A stretch of DNA of 8,901 nucleotides from an uncultured Caulobacter sp. (GTDB lineage: Bacteria; Pseudomonadota; Alphaproteobacteria; Caulobacterales; Caulobacteraceae): NCBI GenBank assembly GCA_937925635.1, contig CALALX010000034.1, positions 1 through 8,901 of the forward strand. Direction: 5' to 3'. The notes beneath the pieces were generated by a model. That model saw only the letters and a program-made list of their open reading frames with translations. It ran no database searches and was not told the origin of the DNA. Made by a program: the position numbers and the translations under genes. The number at the start of each line of letters is the position of its first letter. Position 1 is the stretch's first letter. This document shows positions 1-6,290 of the stretch, in pieces.

Positions 1-561
1 GGGCTACAGCTGTTCATCTGCGCCGCCATCCCAGCCTGGGCCCCGAGCTTCCTGAACCGGTACTACGATATCGAGCCCGGGCGGGCCGCCGTGCTGGCCG
101 CAGGGTTCATTCTCGTCGGTGGTGTCGGCATGGTCCTGGGTGGGATCGTCAATGACATCCTTGTTCGCCGGGCTCCAGGGCGCACCGCCGCCTATGCGGC
201 AGCCATCTGCCTGACAAGCGGCGTCCTGCTGTTGGCGGCGTTCCAGCTGCCGACCGGCTGGACGCAGCTCGGCCTGATCGCGACGGGCCTGTTCGTCGGC
301 GCTGCGATCCCGGGTCCCGCGGGCGCCATGGTCGCCAACCTGACCGATCCGAAGGTTCATGGCTCAGCGTTCGCGACGCTGACCCTCGCCAACAACTTCC
401 TCGGGCTCGCGCCCGGCGCCTACGTCACCGGCCTGCTGGCGGACCGCCTCGGCGGTCTGCTGGAGTCCCTACAGCTGATCCCCGTGACCTGCCTTGTCGC
501 CGGCTCGTTGTTCCTGGCGGTGACCCGACGCTACGGACATGACCTGGAGCGCCGGCCGTGA
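1..561 (+). CDS. MFS transporter, C-terminal half (5' end outside window)
   Basis: The frame is open from base 1 and ends at TGA 559-561, giving 186 residues without a start in the window. The protein is a run of hydrophobic helices: part of one at residues 1-17, then about 30-50, 62-80, 86-105, 122-145 and 155-175, matching TM7-TM12 of a 12-helix major facilitator. After the second helix comes GGIVNDILVRR, the GxxxDxxxRR loop (motif A-like) that MFS proteins repeat between TM8 and TM9. The general look (short basic tail, PGPAGAMVANLTDP before TM11) recalls the spinster-like MFS proteins often found in sphingomonads and Caulobacterales, but the subfamily is inference. It would act in the inner membrane; the substrate is unknown. 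The stop overlaps the GTG start of the next gene by 4 nt, so the two are probably cotranscribed and translationally coupled. Confidence 0.85.
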   Translation, partial: GLQLFICAAIPAWAPSFLNRYYDIEPGRAAVLAAGFILVGGVGMVLGGIVNDILVRRAPGRTAAYAAAICLTSGVLLLAAFQLPTGWTQLGLIATGLFVGAAIPGPAGAMVANLTDPKVHGSAFATLTLANNFLGLAPGAYVTGLLADRLGGLLESLQLIPVTCLVAGSLFLAVTRRYGHDLERRP

Positions 562-1571
562 CCCTCGCCGAGGTCCAGGCTCCCCTGCGGCGCGCCAGAG
601 GTCTCGGTCGCGGCCTCCTCGCCTGCGGGGTGATCGCGGGGGCCGCCGCCTTCCTCGCCGACCACTACGGCGCGCCGGTGATGCTCCTGGCCCTGCTGCT
701 CGGTATGGCCCTCAATTTCCTGGCCGCCGACGAGGGCTGCAAGCCCGGCGTTGCGTTCGCCGCGCGAACAGTACTGCGCCTCGGCGTCGCGCTGCTTGGA
801 GCACGCATCACGTTTGGTCAGATCGCCGCCCTCGGCTGGGAGCCGCTCGCTATCGTGGGGGCGGCCCTTGTTTCGACCATCGGCGTCTCGGTGCTGATTG
901 CGAGGATCACCGGCTTCAATCCGCTGTTCGGCCTGCTCACCGGCGGTGCGACGGCGATCTGCGGCGCCTCAGCCGCGTTGGCGCTTTCGGCCGCGCTTCC
1001 CGCCCATCCGCTCAAGGAACGAGCGACGACCTTCACCGTCGTGGGCGTCTCGCTGCTGTCGACGGCCGCCATGGTCGTCTATCCGCTGATCGCGACAGCC
1101 CTGGGCCTGTCAAATGCACATGCAGGCATTTTTCTGGGCGGGACAATCCACGATGTCGCCCAGGTCATCGGCGCGGGCTACAGCCTGTCGCCGGAGATCG
1201 GCGACACCGCTACGGTCGTAAAGCTCGCCCGTGTCGCCATGCTCGCGCCGGTGATCCTGGTCGCGGCCCTGATTGCCCGGAGAGGCGAACGAGAACCAGG
1301 CGCAGCGCGACCGCCGCTGTTGCCCTGGTTCGCGGTCACCTTTCTGGTCATCGCCGGGATCAACAGCCTGGGCTGGATTCCGGCACCCGTCGCTACGGCT
1401 GGCGTGGACGCCTCGCGCTGGTGTCTGATCGTCGCGATCGCCGCGCTTGGGCTGAAGACGAACGTGCGCGAACTGCTCGCGGTAGGCCCACGCCCCATCC
1501 TGTTGATTGCCGGGGAGACGGCCTTCCTCGCCGCCTTCGTTCTCATCGCACTCCGCTTCGTTCCCGCCTGA
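558..1571 (+). CDS. YeiH/UPF0324 family putative sulfate exporter
   Basis: This 337-residue, strongly hydrophobic protein has about ten membrane helices and the usual length for the YeiH (Cons_hypoth698) family. Family hallmarks are visible: GATAICGASA at residues 130-139, GTIHDVAQVIGAG at 195-207, TATVVKLARV at 217-226 and GLKTN at 298-302. Members are inner-membrane proteins annotated as putative sulfate exporters, partly because some lie next to taurine or sulfonate degradation genes. Transport has been shown for few of them, so the substrate here is inference. The GTG start at 558 is chosen because GGAG (546-549) lies 8 nt upstream and GTGA overlaps the MFS stop, a typical coupling arrangement. 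The hydrolase gene follows after only 3 nt. No defect is visible. Confidence 0.88.
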   Translation: MTLAEVQAPLRRARGLGRGLLACGVIAGAAAFLADHYGAPVMLLALLLGMALNFLAADEGCKPGVAFAARTVLRLGVALLGARITFGQIAALGWEPLAIVGAALVSTIGVSVLIARITGFNPLFGLLTGGATAICGASAALALSAALPAHPLKERATTFTVVGVSLLSTAAMVVYPLIATALGLSNAHAGIFLGGTIHDVAQVIGAGYSLSPEIGDTATVVKLARVAMLAPVILVAALIARRGEREPGAARPPLLPWFAVTFLVIAGINSLGWIPAPVATAGVDASRWCLIVAIAALGLKTNVRELLAVGPRPILLIAGETAFLAAFVLIALRFVPA

Positions 1572-1574
1572 GCC

Positions 1575-2150
1575 ATGTCCCAGACCGTCACGATCCTGTT
1601 TGTCCCTGGCCTTCGCGGCCATGTCGCGGACCATTGGCAGACGTTGATGGCGCCGCGTTTCCCCCGTTCCGCCACAGTGCCGCCGCTGGAGGTGGATGGA
1701 CTCAGCTGCGACGCGCGGGTGGCGAATTTGGACGCCGCCCTCGCCGCCCTCGCGGGGCCGGTGGTGCTGGTCGCTCACAGCGCTGGCGTGCTGATCACCG
1801 CGCATTGGGCGCAGACCCGGTTCCGCAGGGACGTACCCTGGTCGATCCGGGGCGCATTGTTGGCGACGCCCGCCGATCTCGAACGGCCGTTACCCGAGGG
1901 CTATCCGTCGATGGATGTGCTTCAGGCCAACCGCTGGCTGCCAGTGCCCCGCGGACGCCTGCCGTTTCCGACGTTACTTGCGACGAGCCGGAACGATCCC
2001 TTGGGCGATGTCGCTCGCGTGACAGAGCTTGGCCTGGCCTGGGGGAGCGAGATCGTCGATCTGGGCGCGGTCGGCCATCTCAATCCCGCGGCCGGCTTCG
2101 GCGACTGGTCCGCAGGAGACGTACTGGTCGATCGCCTGCTCGTGGACTAG
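1575..2150 (+). CDS. RBBP9/YdeN-type alpha/beta serine hydrolase
   Basis: This 191-residue protein matches the small Ser_hydrolase (RBBP9/YdeN) family in length and motifs. An N-terminal strand FVPGLRG (9-15) is followed by HWQ. The nucleophile elbow is VAHSAG with Ser69. The acid region is ATSRNDPLGD, with Asp141 the likely triad acid. GHLNPAAGFGDW carries His168 and is close to the GHLN..GFGDWP signature of the family. All three catalytic residues are present, so it should be an active cytosolic esterase-like hydrolase; the physiological substrate of this family is poorly known. The ATG lies 3 nt after the exporter stop and has no clear Shine-Dalgarno sequence, so it probably depends on translation of the upstream gene. 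It is the last gene of the left operon and shows no obvious link to transport. Confidence 0.85.
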   Translation: MSQTVTILFVPGLRGHVADHWQTLMAPRFPRSATVPPLEVDGLSCDARVANLDAALAALAGPVVLVAHSAGVLITAHWAQTRFRRDVPWSIRGALLATPADLERPLPEGYPSMDVLQANRWLPVPRGRLPFPTLLATSRNDPLGDVARVTELGLAWGSEIVDLGAVGHLNPAAGFGDWSAGDVLVDRLLVD

Positions 2151-2193
2151 GAGTTCAGTCCCGAGGTCAAGTGGACGGGATCGCGCAAACGCG

Positions 2194-2207
2194 CTGGGTG
2201 TTCCCAG
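2194..2207 (+). terminator. Weak hairpin, possible terminator of left operon
   Basis: CTGGG-TGTT-CCCAG forms a perfect 5-bp stem with a 4-nt loop 44 nt after the hydrolase stop, followed by GTTTCG. A second small hairpin, CGCG-CAAA-CGCG (2182-2193), abuts it. The T tract is only three bases, so an intrinsic terminator is possible but not strong. Position is the main support. Confidence 0.25.
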
Positions 2208-2263
2208 GTTTCGGCCCGCAGTATTGATGGTCACTTCGCGGCAGATGTCATTCAATGCTGAGG

Positions 2264-2308
2264 AATGTCTGCCTCTGACTCCTAGTGCACGTCGAGAATG
2301 TCCGCTTC
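2264..2308. repeat. Two degenerate copies of AATGTCYGCYTC
   Basis: AATGTCTGCCTC (2264-2275) recurs as AATGTCCGCTTC (2297-2308), 33 nt further on. The first copy also forms an imperfect hairpin with GCAGA-TGT-CATT at 2241-2252, with a 3-nt bulge. The second begins an inverted repeat, TCCGC...GCGGA (2301-2320). I associate AATGTC[CT]GCTT-type sequences with short intergenic repeats of alphaproteobacterial genomes; that is recollection, not something shown by this window. Confidence 0.35.
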
Positions 2309-2517
2309 GGCTTAGGCGGAGCAGGAATCCACGCTATGGCAAGTGCTCGCGCAATTGTTCGTTTGGCCGCCACGGCGGTCAAAGCTGTAGGGAACCGCGC
2401 CCGAACTCGCAAACTCCGACCGGTTCGAGGTTGAGAAGAGACAATGGTGTTCGACGCGTCCGGGACCGCGGTGTTCACCGTTGCCGGCGCTTTCTGAAGG
2501 ATACAGGCGCGCCCTGG

Positions 2518-3390
2518 CTACGGCCAGTTAAGCCGCGCGCCGTGGAGCAAGCCGTACGGATCGGCCATCTGGCCGTCGATCTCGACCCAGCCCATGTGAT
2601 TGATTCCGGACGTCCAGCCCAGCAGGCGCTGGATGCGTTCGGGGTAGGTGCTGACGACCTCAGGTCCGAGGGAAAGGTAGTGGTTCTCCTCCTGGCGCAG
2701 CGTCGCGTTGTCGAGCGACATGGTCAGCCCCGTCCGGTGCTGGTCCGTCGTGCGGTTTGTTCCTCCGGCGTGGAGGGTGGCGCCGATCCAGAGCAGCGCC
2801 GAGCCGGCCGCCATTTCGGTGGGGATGGCCTCGTCCAGCTCGGGCTTCCGCCGGTCATCCCATTTGTGGCTGCCCGGGACGACAAGCGTGCCGCCGTTCT
2901 CGGCGGTGAAGTCCGACACGGCGACCATGATCTGGAGGCGCGCCTGCCGCTCGCAGGGATGGCGCCAGCTCCAGACCCCGTCGTCGCGGTGCAGCGGCTG
3001 ATGGCCTTCGCCCGGCGCGATCTGGATCGCCTGGGTCATGCCGAGCTGGATACCAGGCGCCTCCACACGCATCTGGCCGCCATGCCAGGTCTCGATCGGA
3101 CGAGACACAAAATGCAGGGCGGCGTCGTGGAACAGCGGGTCTAGCGCGATCTCGGCGACATGCCGCGTCCGGGCGAACAGCCGGCTGAGGCGGCGCGTCT
3201 TCTGCCCGTCGAACACTGCGTCCTTGCCGGTGGGGGTCGCCTCAAGCAGGGGAAGCAGGTCGTGACGAAGGCCTTCCAGCGTTTCCGACCGTAACATGCC
3301 CTCGATGATCACGCCGCCGTCGCGTTCGATCACTTCGATGACCTGCGCCACCTCCGCGGTTCTCGGCAGCCTCGCCAGACCCGTCGCCAT
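2518..3390 (-). CDS. Phytanoyl-CoA dioxygenase (PhyH) family protein
   Basis: This 290-residue protein is a full-length member of the PhyH family of non-haem Fe(II)/2-oxoglutarate oxygenases. These are cytosolic enzymes that hydroxylate a substrate while converting 2-oxoglutarate and O2 to succinate and CO2. The iron facial triad is visible as the HxD of QPLHRDDG (His134, Asp136) and the distal His207 in GATLHAGG. Arg219 in HRTGLTM is placed to hold the 2-oxoglutarate carboxylate. NGGTLVVPGSHKW (165-177) is the conserved double-stranded beta-helix stretch before the distal histidine. The ATG at 3390 is supported by AGAGGAG at 3405-3399 on the minus strand, with an 8-nt spacer. The gene diverges from the TetR gene across a region holding an operator-like inverted repeat. 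Bacterial family members hydroxylate very varied lipids and small molecules, so no substrate is assigned. Confidence 0.9.
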   Translation of the reverse strand: MATGLARLPRTAEVAQVIEVIERDGGVIIEGMLRSETLEGLRHDLLPLLEATPTGKDAVFDGQKTRRLSRLFARTRHVAEIALDPLFHDAALHFVSRPIETWHGGQMRVEAPGIQLGMTQAIQIAPGEGHQPLHRDDGVWSWRHPCERQARLQIMVAVSDFTAENGGTLVVPGSHKWDDRRKPELDEAIPTEMAAGSALLWIGATLHAGGTNRTTDQHRTGLTMSLDNATLRQEENHYLSLGPEVVSTYPERIQRLLGWTSGINHMGWVEIDGQMADPYGLLHGARLNWP

Positions 3391-3732
3391 ACCAATCGCT
3401 CCTCTGGAAGCCGGACAGGGCAGTCCTCGGCCACTGCAATGCGATGACCGCCGTGAGCTGTCAACTTTATTCGTTATTTATCGATTATAGATCGAGCCTA
3501 AGCGTCCTGGTCTTGGGGTTTGTCAATCCGTTCTGTCAGAGCGCCCGGTGGCCAAAGGCGTGTGCGCCTCGCCTTGGCCGCCAAGGTGAAACGCCCTGAT
3601 TGGAGCCTCGCACATTCCATCGTTCCGGCGCCGATCACACTAAACCGAACCTCGCGGCGGCACACTGAGCAAGAGGGTGACAAGAGGGACGATAGTGGAT
3701 ATCCCGAGGCCAATCTTTATCGAGTGCCCGGG
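3391..3732. promoter_or_regulatory. Divergent promoter region, dioxygenase / TetR regulator
   Basis: These 342 bp lie between the two divergent starts. The part nearest the dioxygenase (about 3459-3492) is conspicuously AT-rich. On the minus strand a perfect TTGACA (3464-3459) is followed after 17 nt by CATTGC (3441-3436), a possible promoter with a leader of about 40 nt. A perfect TATAAT (minus, 3489-3484) lies inside the inverted repeat at 3481-3495 but has no good -35 at the right spacing. The half facing the TetR gene (3496-3732) is GC-rich and shows no clear promoter. The frame upstream of the TetR start stays open to 3520 but is not regulator-like. Confidence 0.5.
3481..3495. promoter_or_regulatory. 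Operator-like inverted repeat, site A
   Basis: TCGAT-TATAG-ATCGA is a perfect 5-bp-arm inverted repeat with a 5-nt spacer, 91-105 nt upstream of the dioxygenase start and about 240 nt upstream of the TetR start. Read on the plus strand with its flanks (3476-3496) it is ATTTATCGAT-N5-ATCGAG, almost the same as site B in the other divergent region. It overlaps a TATAAT on the minus strand. TetR proteins usually bind such inverted repeats beside their own gene, so this is the likeliest operator for the adjacent regulator. That assignment is inference. Confidence 0.5.
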
Positions 3733-4464
3733 ATGAATGAGACAACAACCAAGCGCGGCCGGCCGGCCGGTCTGAGGCGCCCTACCCGGGGGCGGGGTGT
3801 TGTCCGCTACCAGGCTCTGCTTGAGGCCACCGAGGCGCTCCTGCTCGAAGCCGACCCCGATGTCATCGGTCTCTACCAGATCGCCGAGAAGACCGGCGTG
3901 CCGCCCGCTTCCGTGTACCACTTCTTCCCGACCAAGGAGGCGGCCTATCAGGCGCTGGCCGAGCGCTATCTCGAAGGCCTGCTGCGCATGCACAGCGAGC
4001 CGATCGAGGCAGCCAGGATCAAGACCTGGCAGGATCTGTCAGCGATCGATATGCGGCGCGCCATGGACTACTACAACGCCCGCCCGCCGATGCTGAAGAT
4101 CCTCTATGGCGGTTACGGCGGCGTCGGCGCGCGGAATATCGACATTGTCACGAACGAGAAGCTGGCGAAGGCCGCCTATCGTCGGCTCGATCGCATCTTC
4201 CACGTGCCGCATCTGCCCGGCGAAGAGCTCAAGGCGCAGATCGCCCTCGGAATTCTCGACGCGATCTGGACGATCTCGGTCCGCCTCCATGGCAAGATCA
4301 CCGAGGAATACTATCAGGAGGCCCTGAGCGCTTGCACCGCCTATCGTCGCCTGTACATGCCGGAGTACCTCCAGCCTCGCGAGTTGCTGGTCGAGACTGC
4401 GGCGCGAGGTGGGACTTTGAGCCTGTCGTTCGGCGCCGAGGACGATGAAGAGGTGGCAGCCTAG
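3733..4464 (+). CDS. TetR family transcriptional regulator
   Basis: The chosen ATG gives 243 residues. A basic tail (KRGRPAGLRRPTRGRG, about 7-22) precedes helix 1 (RYQALLEATEALLLEA). The helix-turn-helix follows: IGLYQIAEKTGVPPASVYHFFPTKEAAYQAL (about 45-75), with the SVYHFFPTKE recognition-helix pattern typical of TetR proteins. The rest (about 90-225) is helical and unconserved, as expected for the ligand-binding and dimer domain, and the tail is acidic (EDDEE). The frame is open upstream to 3520, but those residues do not resemble the family and are rejected. An in-frame GTG at 3724 is an alternative start; neither has a strong Shine-Dalgarno sequence. The gene is divergent from the dioxygenase and converges on the sulfotransferase. 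Repression of the flanking genes through the ATCGAT repeats, relieved by a small ligand, is the likely role but is inference. Confidence 0.88.
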   Translation: MNETTTKRGRPAGLRRPTRGRGVVRYQALLEATEALLLEADPDVIGLYQIAEKTGVPPASVYHFFPTKEAAYQALAERYLEGLLRMHSEPIEAARIKTWQDLSAIDMRRAMDYYNARPPMLKILYGGYGGVGARNIDIVTNEKLAKAAYRRLDRIFHVPHLPGEELKAQIALGILDAIWTISVRLHGKITEEYYQEALSACTAYRRLYMPEYLQPRELLVETAARGGTLSLSFGAEDDEEVAA

Positions 4465-5918
4465 CGGCCGGCGCCGTCGCGCTGGAAGTTGATCCCGACC
4501 CTCCCAAGGTGTTCGGCCAAGGGACGCAGTTGCGGCTCGTACTGGCGCCAAAGCCCCGCCGATCGTCGATGGATGGGCTCTCGAACCTGAGCAGCGCTCG
4601 CCGTCAGCGAGGCGCTCCGGTTGTTCGTTATGTCTAATGCGCTGTCCGTCCAGGGCAGGCCGCAATGACGAGCTAGATCGGGCGCGACGGTCGCCGGGCT
4701 GTCGACCAGCGCTTCATAGTCAACTGCCAACAGACGCTCGCCGAGGGCCGCGCTCCAATGGTCCATCAAGCGCGCATAGGCGGCGTAGTATCGCGCGAGG
4801 TCCTCGAAGTCGTAGCTGAAAGGGTAGGCTTCGCCGAAGAGCGTGCGGAACATCGCGAAGCAGGCATCCATGGGGTTGCGCCTCAGCCAGATGATGCGGG
4901 CTTCGGGGAGAGCCCGGGCGATCGCACCCAGATAAAGGTAGTTCATCGGCAGCTTCTCGAGGGACGTCGCCGCGCCGTCCTCCGGGGCTGCAAGCAAATC
5001 GTAGAGCCTCCCGACTTGCGCGGCGTCGGCGCGCGCACAGCGCTCGAAGACATCTCCGCCTTCCACCGGCGCGGCCCGAAGAAGTGCCGTCGCGAAGTTG
5101 TCGGTCTCGCCGTGTGAGCAGGCGCCCGGCAGGCCCCCGAGAATTCGCTCGGTCAGGGTCGTACCGGAGCGGGGCAGGCCCACGATGAAGATGTGCTTCG
5201 CGGGGCTTGTCGGCGGGCGGCTCGCCGGCGCCTGACCAGCATAGGCGGCCTGAATTCGCGCCAGCTTCCGCTCATCGTTAGCGACGTCGTAGCGAAGGCT
5301 TTGTCGGCGCGTCCGGGCGCCGAGCGCAAACGCGTCAAAGGCTTCGTCGTAACGCCCAAGGTCGTGCAGCTCCTTGCCGAGGGCGTAGGCCAGGAACATG
5401 CGCCCCGCGCTGTCGACCTTCCCCGTGAGCGCCGCCTGAAGTTGCGCCACGTTGTTCGCTTCGGGCGTCGCCCGCAGGAGTTCCGAGCGCAGCAGCGTCG
5501 CGCCGAACCGCTGTGGTTCGAGCGCGAGCGCACGGTCGCAGGCCTGCGCCGCGGCCGCCAGTCGCCCGAGACTGCGCTCGCTGGTGGCCAGATTGTACCA
5601 GAGCTGGGCGTCGTCTCCGGCAGCTTTGGCCGCGCGCCGATAGAGCATGTTGGACTGTTCGTGCCGACCAAGGCGGCGTGCATAGAAAGCGAGCGCGTCC
5701 AGCGCATCCGGCGACGGCGCATCGAGCGCACAGGCTACGTCTAGCAGTTCGATCGCCTCCTTCCGGCGCCCTAGCGAGAGCCAGGCTTCAAGCGCCAGTG
5801 AATGGCCCGGGCCTACCGACGCGGCCTGCTCCAGCACCGGCCCCAGCAGCGCCAGCGCCGGTTCAGCCTGCCCCGATGCGAGGAGGTGGTGGGCGCGCCT
5901 GAGGATATCGGCGGTCAT
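4461..5918 (-). CDS. TPR-containing sulfotransferase
   Basis: This 485-residue protein has two parts. Residues about 1-230 are helical repeats, with recognisable TPR units at about 72-103 and 104-136 (LWYNLATSERSLGRLAAAAQACDRALALEP). Residues about 240-480 are a Sulfotransferase_3-type (tyrosylprotein-sulfotransferase-like) domain. KHIFIVGLPRSGTTLTERI (241-259) contains the 5'-phosphosulfate loop with Arg250, Ser251 and Thr253-254. GE at 270-271 and EKLPMNY at 321-327 are typical active-site stretches. IIWLRRNPMDACFAMF (342-357) is the 3'-phosphate-binding segment. VREPIHRRSAGLWRQYE near the C terminus is also typical of this bacterial group. It should transfer sulfate from PAPS to an unknown acceptor. 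No signal peptide is seen, so a cytosolic location is expected. AAGGG lies 5 nt before the ATG. The gene is divergent from the TonB-dependent receptor, a pairing I have met in related genomes but whose role I do not know. Its TAG shares a CTAG with the TetR stop. Confidence 0.9.
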   Translation of the reverse strand: MTADILRRAHHLLASGQAEPALALLGPVLEQAASVGPGHSLALEAWLSLGRRKEAIELLDVACALDAPSPDALDALAFYARRLGRHEQSNMLYRRAAKAAGDDAQLWYNLATSERSLGRLAAAAQACDRALALEPQRFGATLLRSELLRATPEANNVAQLQAALTGKVDSAGRMFLAYALGKELHDLGRYDEAFDAFALGARTRRQSLRYDVANDERKLARIQAAYAGQAPASRPPTSPAKHIFIVGLPRSGTTLTERILGGLPGACSHGETDNFATALLRAAPVEGGDVFERCARADAAQVGRLYDLLAAPEDGAATSLEKLPMNYLYLGAIARALPEARIIWLRRNPMDACFAMFRTLFGEAYPFSYDFEDLARYYAAYARLMDHWSAALGERLLAVDYEALVDSPATVAPDLARHCGLPWTDSALDITNNRSASLTASAAQVREPIHRRSAGLWRQYEPQLRPLAEHLGRVGINFQRDGAGR

Positions 5919-5941
5919 GGGCGCCCTTCGAAGCGGATCCT

Positions 5942-5955
5942 TGGGTGGCCACCCA
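5942..5955. promoter_or_regulatory. Perfect 14-bp palindrome TGGGTGGCCACCCA
   Basis: TGGGTGG directly abuts its reverse complement CCACCCA, 24-37 nt upstream of the sulfotransferase start, so it probably lies in its 5' leader. It could be a protein-binding site. Roughly one such palindrome is expected by chance in a GC-rich sequence of this size, so the call is weak. Confidence 0.25.
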
Positions 5956-5956
5956 G

Positions 5957-5985
5957 AAACTCGATATTGATCGATAAATTGTCAA
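5957..5985 (-). promoter_or_regulatory. Candidate sulfotransferase promoter enclosing site B
   Basis: On the minus strand a perfect TTGACA (5985-5980) is followed after 17 nt by GAGTTT (5962-5957), a poor -10. The predicted start would lie about 30 nt before the ATG at 5918. Site B fills the spacer, so a bound regulator would block the polymerase. The TTGACA and the position are the support; the -10 is weak. Confidence 0.35.
5961..5974. promoter_or_regulatory. Operator-like inverted repeat, site B
   Basis: TCGAT-ATTG-ATCGA has perfect 5-bp arms and a 4-nt spacer, 43-56 nt upstream of the sulfotransferase start. With its flanks on the minus strand (5979-5960) it reads ATTTATCGAT-N4-ATCGAG. 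That matches site A (plus strand) at every position outside the spacer, apart from one spacer base in length. Occurrence of the same flanked repeat in two separate divergent promoters argues for a shared regulator, most simply the TetR protein encoded between them. Confidence 0.5.
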
Positions 5986-6044
5986 GCGGTTGTGGTGCGG
6001 CTGGCACCCGACTTCCTTGGCCCTTGCCCCAGCGGATCGGAGCC

Positions 6045-6073
6045 TTGATGCGCCTTTTCTAATCGATGATGAT
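6045..6073 (+). promoter_or_regulatory. Candidate receptor promoter at site C
   Basis: TTGATG (6045-6050), 17 nt, then GATGAT (6068-6073): four of six consensus bases in each hexamer at ideal spacing. The -10 sits in the centre of the inverted repeat of site C. Individually the boxes are weak; the coincidence with the operator-like repeat makes it worth recording. Confidence 0.25.
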
Positions 6074-6078
6074 CGATT
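6061..6078. promoter_or_regulatory. Operator-like inverted repeat, site C
   Basis: AATCGAT-GATG-ATCGATT is a perfect inverted repeat with 7-bp arms and a 4-nt spacer, the longest of the three related sites. The core TCGAT-N4-ATCGA is the same as in site B, 87 nt away. It lies about 345 nt before the receptor start and about 145 nt before the sulfotransferase start, so it may control the receptor directly or act with site B as a second operator. Confidence 0.5.
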
Positions 6079-6248
6079 CATGGGCGGCCATTGCGTCACT
6101 GCGGGCAATCGCAGGTGCTCCTCCCTCCCACCACCGCAACGCGCCTCCAAGGGCCAATCAGCGCCGGTAGATCCTTTTCGGGCAAGGGAAATGTCCGGCG
6201 TGAGCCGCCTTCGGCGGGGCCTCTGCCGAGCGCGGCGGCGCATCTCAA

Positions 6249-6266
6249 AGCCGATGTGTGTCGGCT
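6249..6266. promoter_or_regulatory. Inverted repeat AGCCGA-N6-TCGGCT in receptor leader
   Basis: Perfect 6-bp arms flank TGTGTG. The repeat lies about 160 nt upstream of the receptor start, directly before a TTGAAC (6271-6276) that could be a -35 element. It could be an operator for a second regulator or an RNA hairpin in a long leader. No T tract follows, so it is not a terminator. Confidence 0.3.
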
Positions 6267-6290
6267 AACTTTGAACAAATGGCTTGTGAA

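Larger units (their letters stand above)
2151..2517. other. Intergenic region between convergent genes, no convincing gene
   Basis: These 367 bp separate the hydrolase gene (plus) from the dioxygenase gene (minus), whose ends face each other. Short open frames exist on both strands (for example 2248-2478 minus, and 2336-2434 plus, which would read MASARAIVRLAATAVKA...). None has a good ribosome site, a recognisable motif or the codon pattern of the neighbours. The stretch looks less GC-biased than its flanks. It holds the weak hairpin at 2194-2207, the degenerate repeat at 2264-2308 and a 5-bp-arm inverted repeat TCCGC-N10-GCGGA at 2301-2320. It could be decayed coding sequence, but I cannot name the parent. 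Confidence 0.4.

Noticed and set aside
1110..1805. 231-codon minus-strand open frame over the exporter/hydrolase junction
   Set aside because: Antisense to two genes with clear motifs; low-complexity charged residues and no family resemblance.
539..2227. 562-codon plus-strand open frame across the exporter and hydrolase
   Set aside because: Arg/Pro/Gly-rich out-of-frame shadow, typical of high-GC DNA. It crosses two recognisable genes and has no domain.
2248..2478. 76-codon minus-strand open frame in the convergent intergenic region
   Set aside because: No Shine-Dalgarno sequence, no motif, Arg/Thr/Pro-rich and overlapping the repeat elements; not supportable as a gene.
2029..3144. 371-codon plus-strand open frame antisense to the dioxygenase
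   Set aside because: It overlaps the end of the hydrolase and the coding strand of a full-length PhyH protein with an intact metal site. The composition is that of an antisense shadow.
3520..3732. N-terminal extension of the TetR gene to ATG 3520
   Set aside because: The added 71 residues are not TetR-like, while the ATG at 3733 leads straight into the usual basic tail and helix-turn-helix.
4044..4049. Single ATCGAT hexamers in coding DNA (also 7261-7266) as further operators
   Set aside because: They lack the second arm at 4-5 nt spacing and lie inside coding sequence; isolated hexamers are expected by chance.
6170..6270. Possible cobalamin riboswitch (AGGGAA-like stretch at 6184-6190 followed by GC hairpins before a TonB-dependent receptor)
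   Set aside because: No convincing B12-box (GCCACTG) or the other conserved elements, and the receptor is not BtuB-like.
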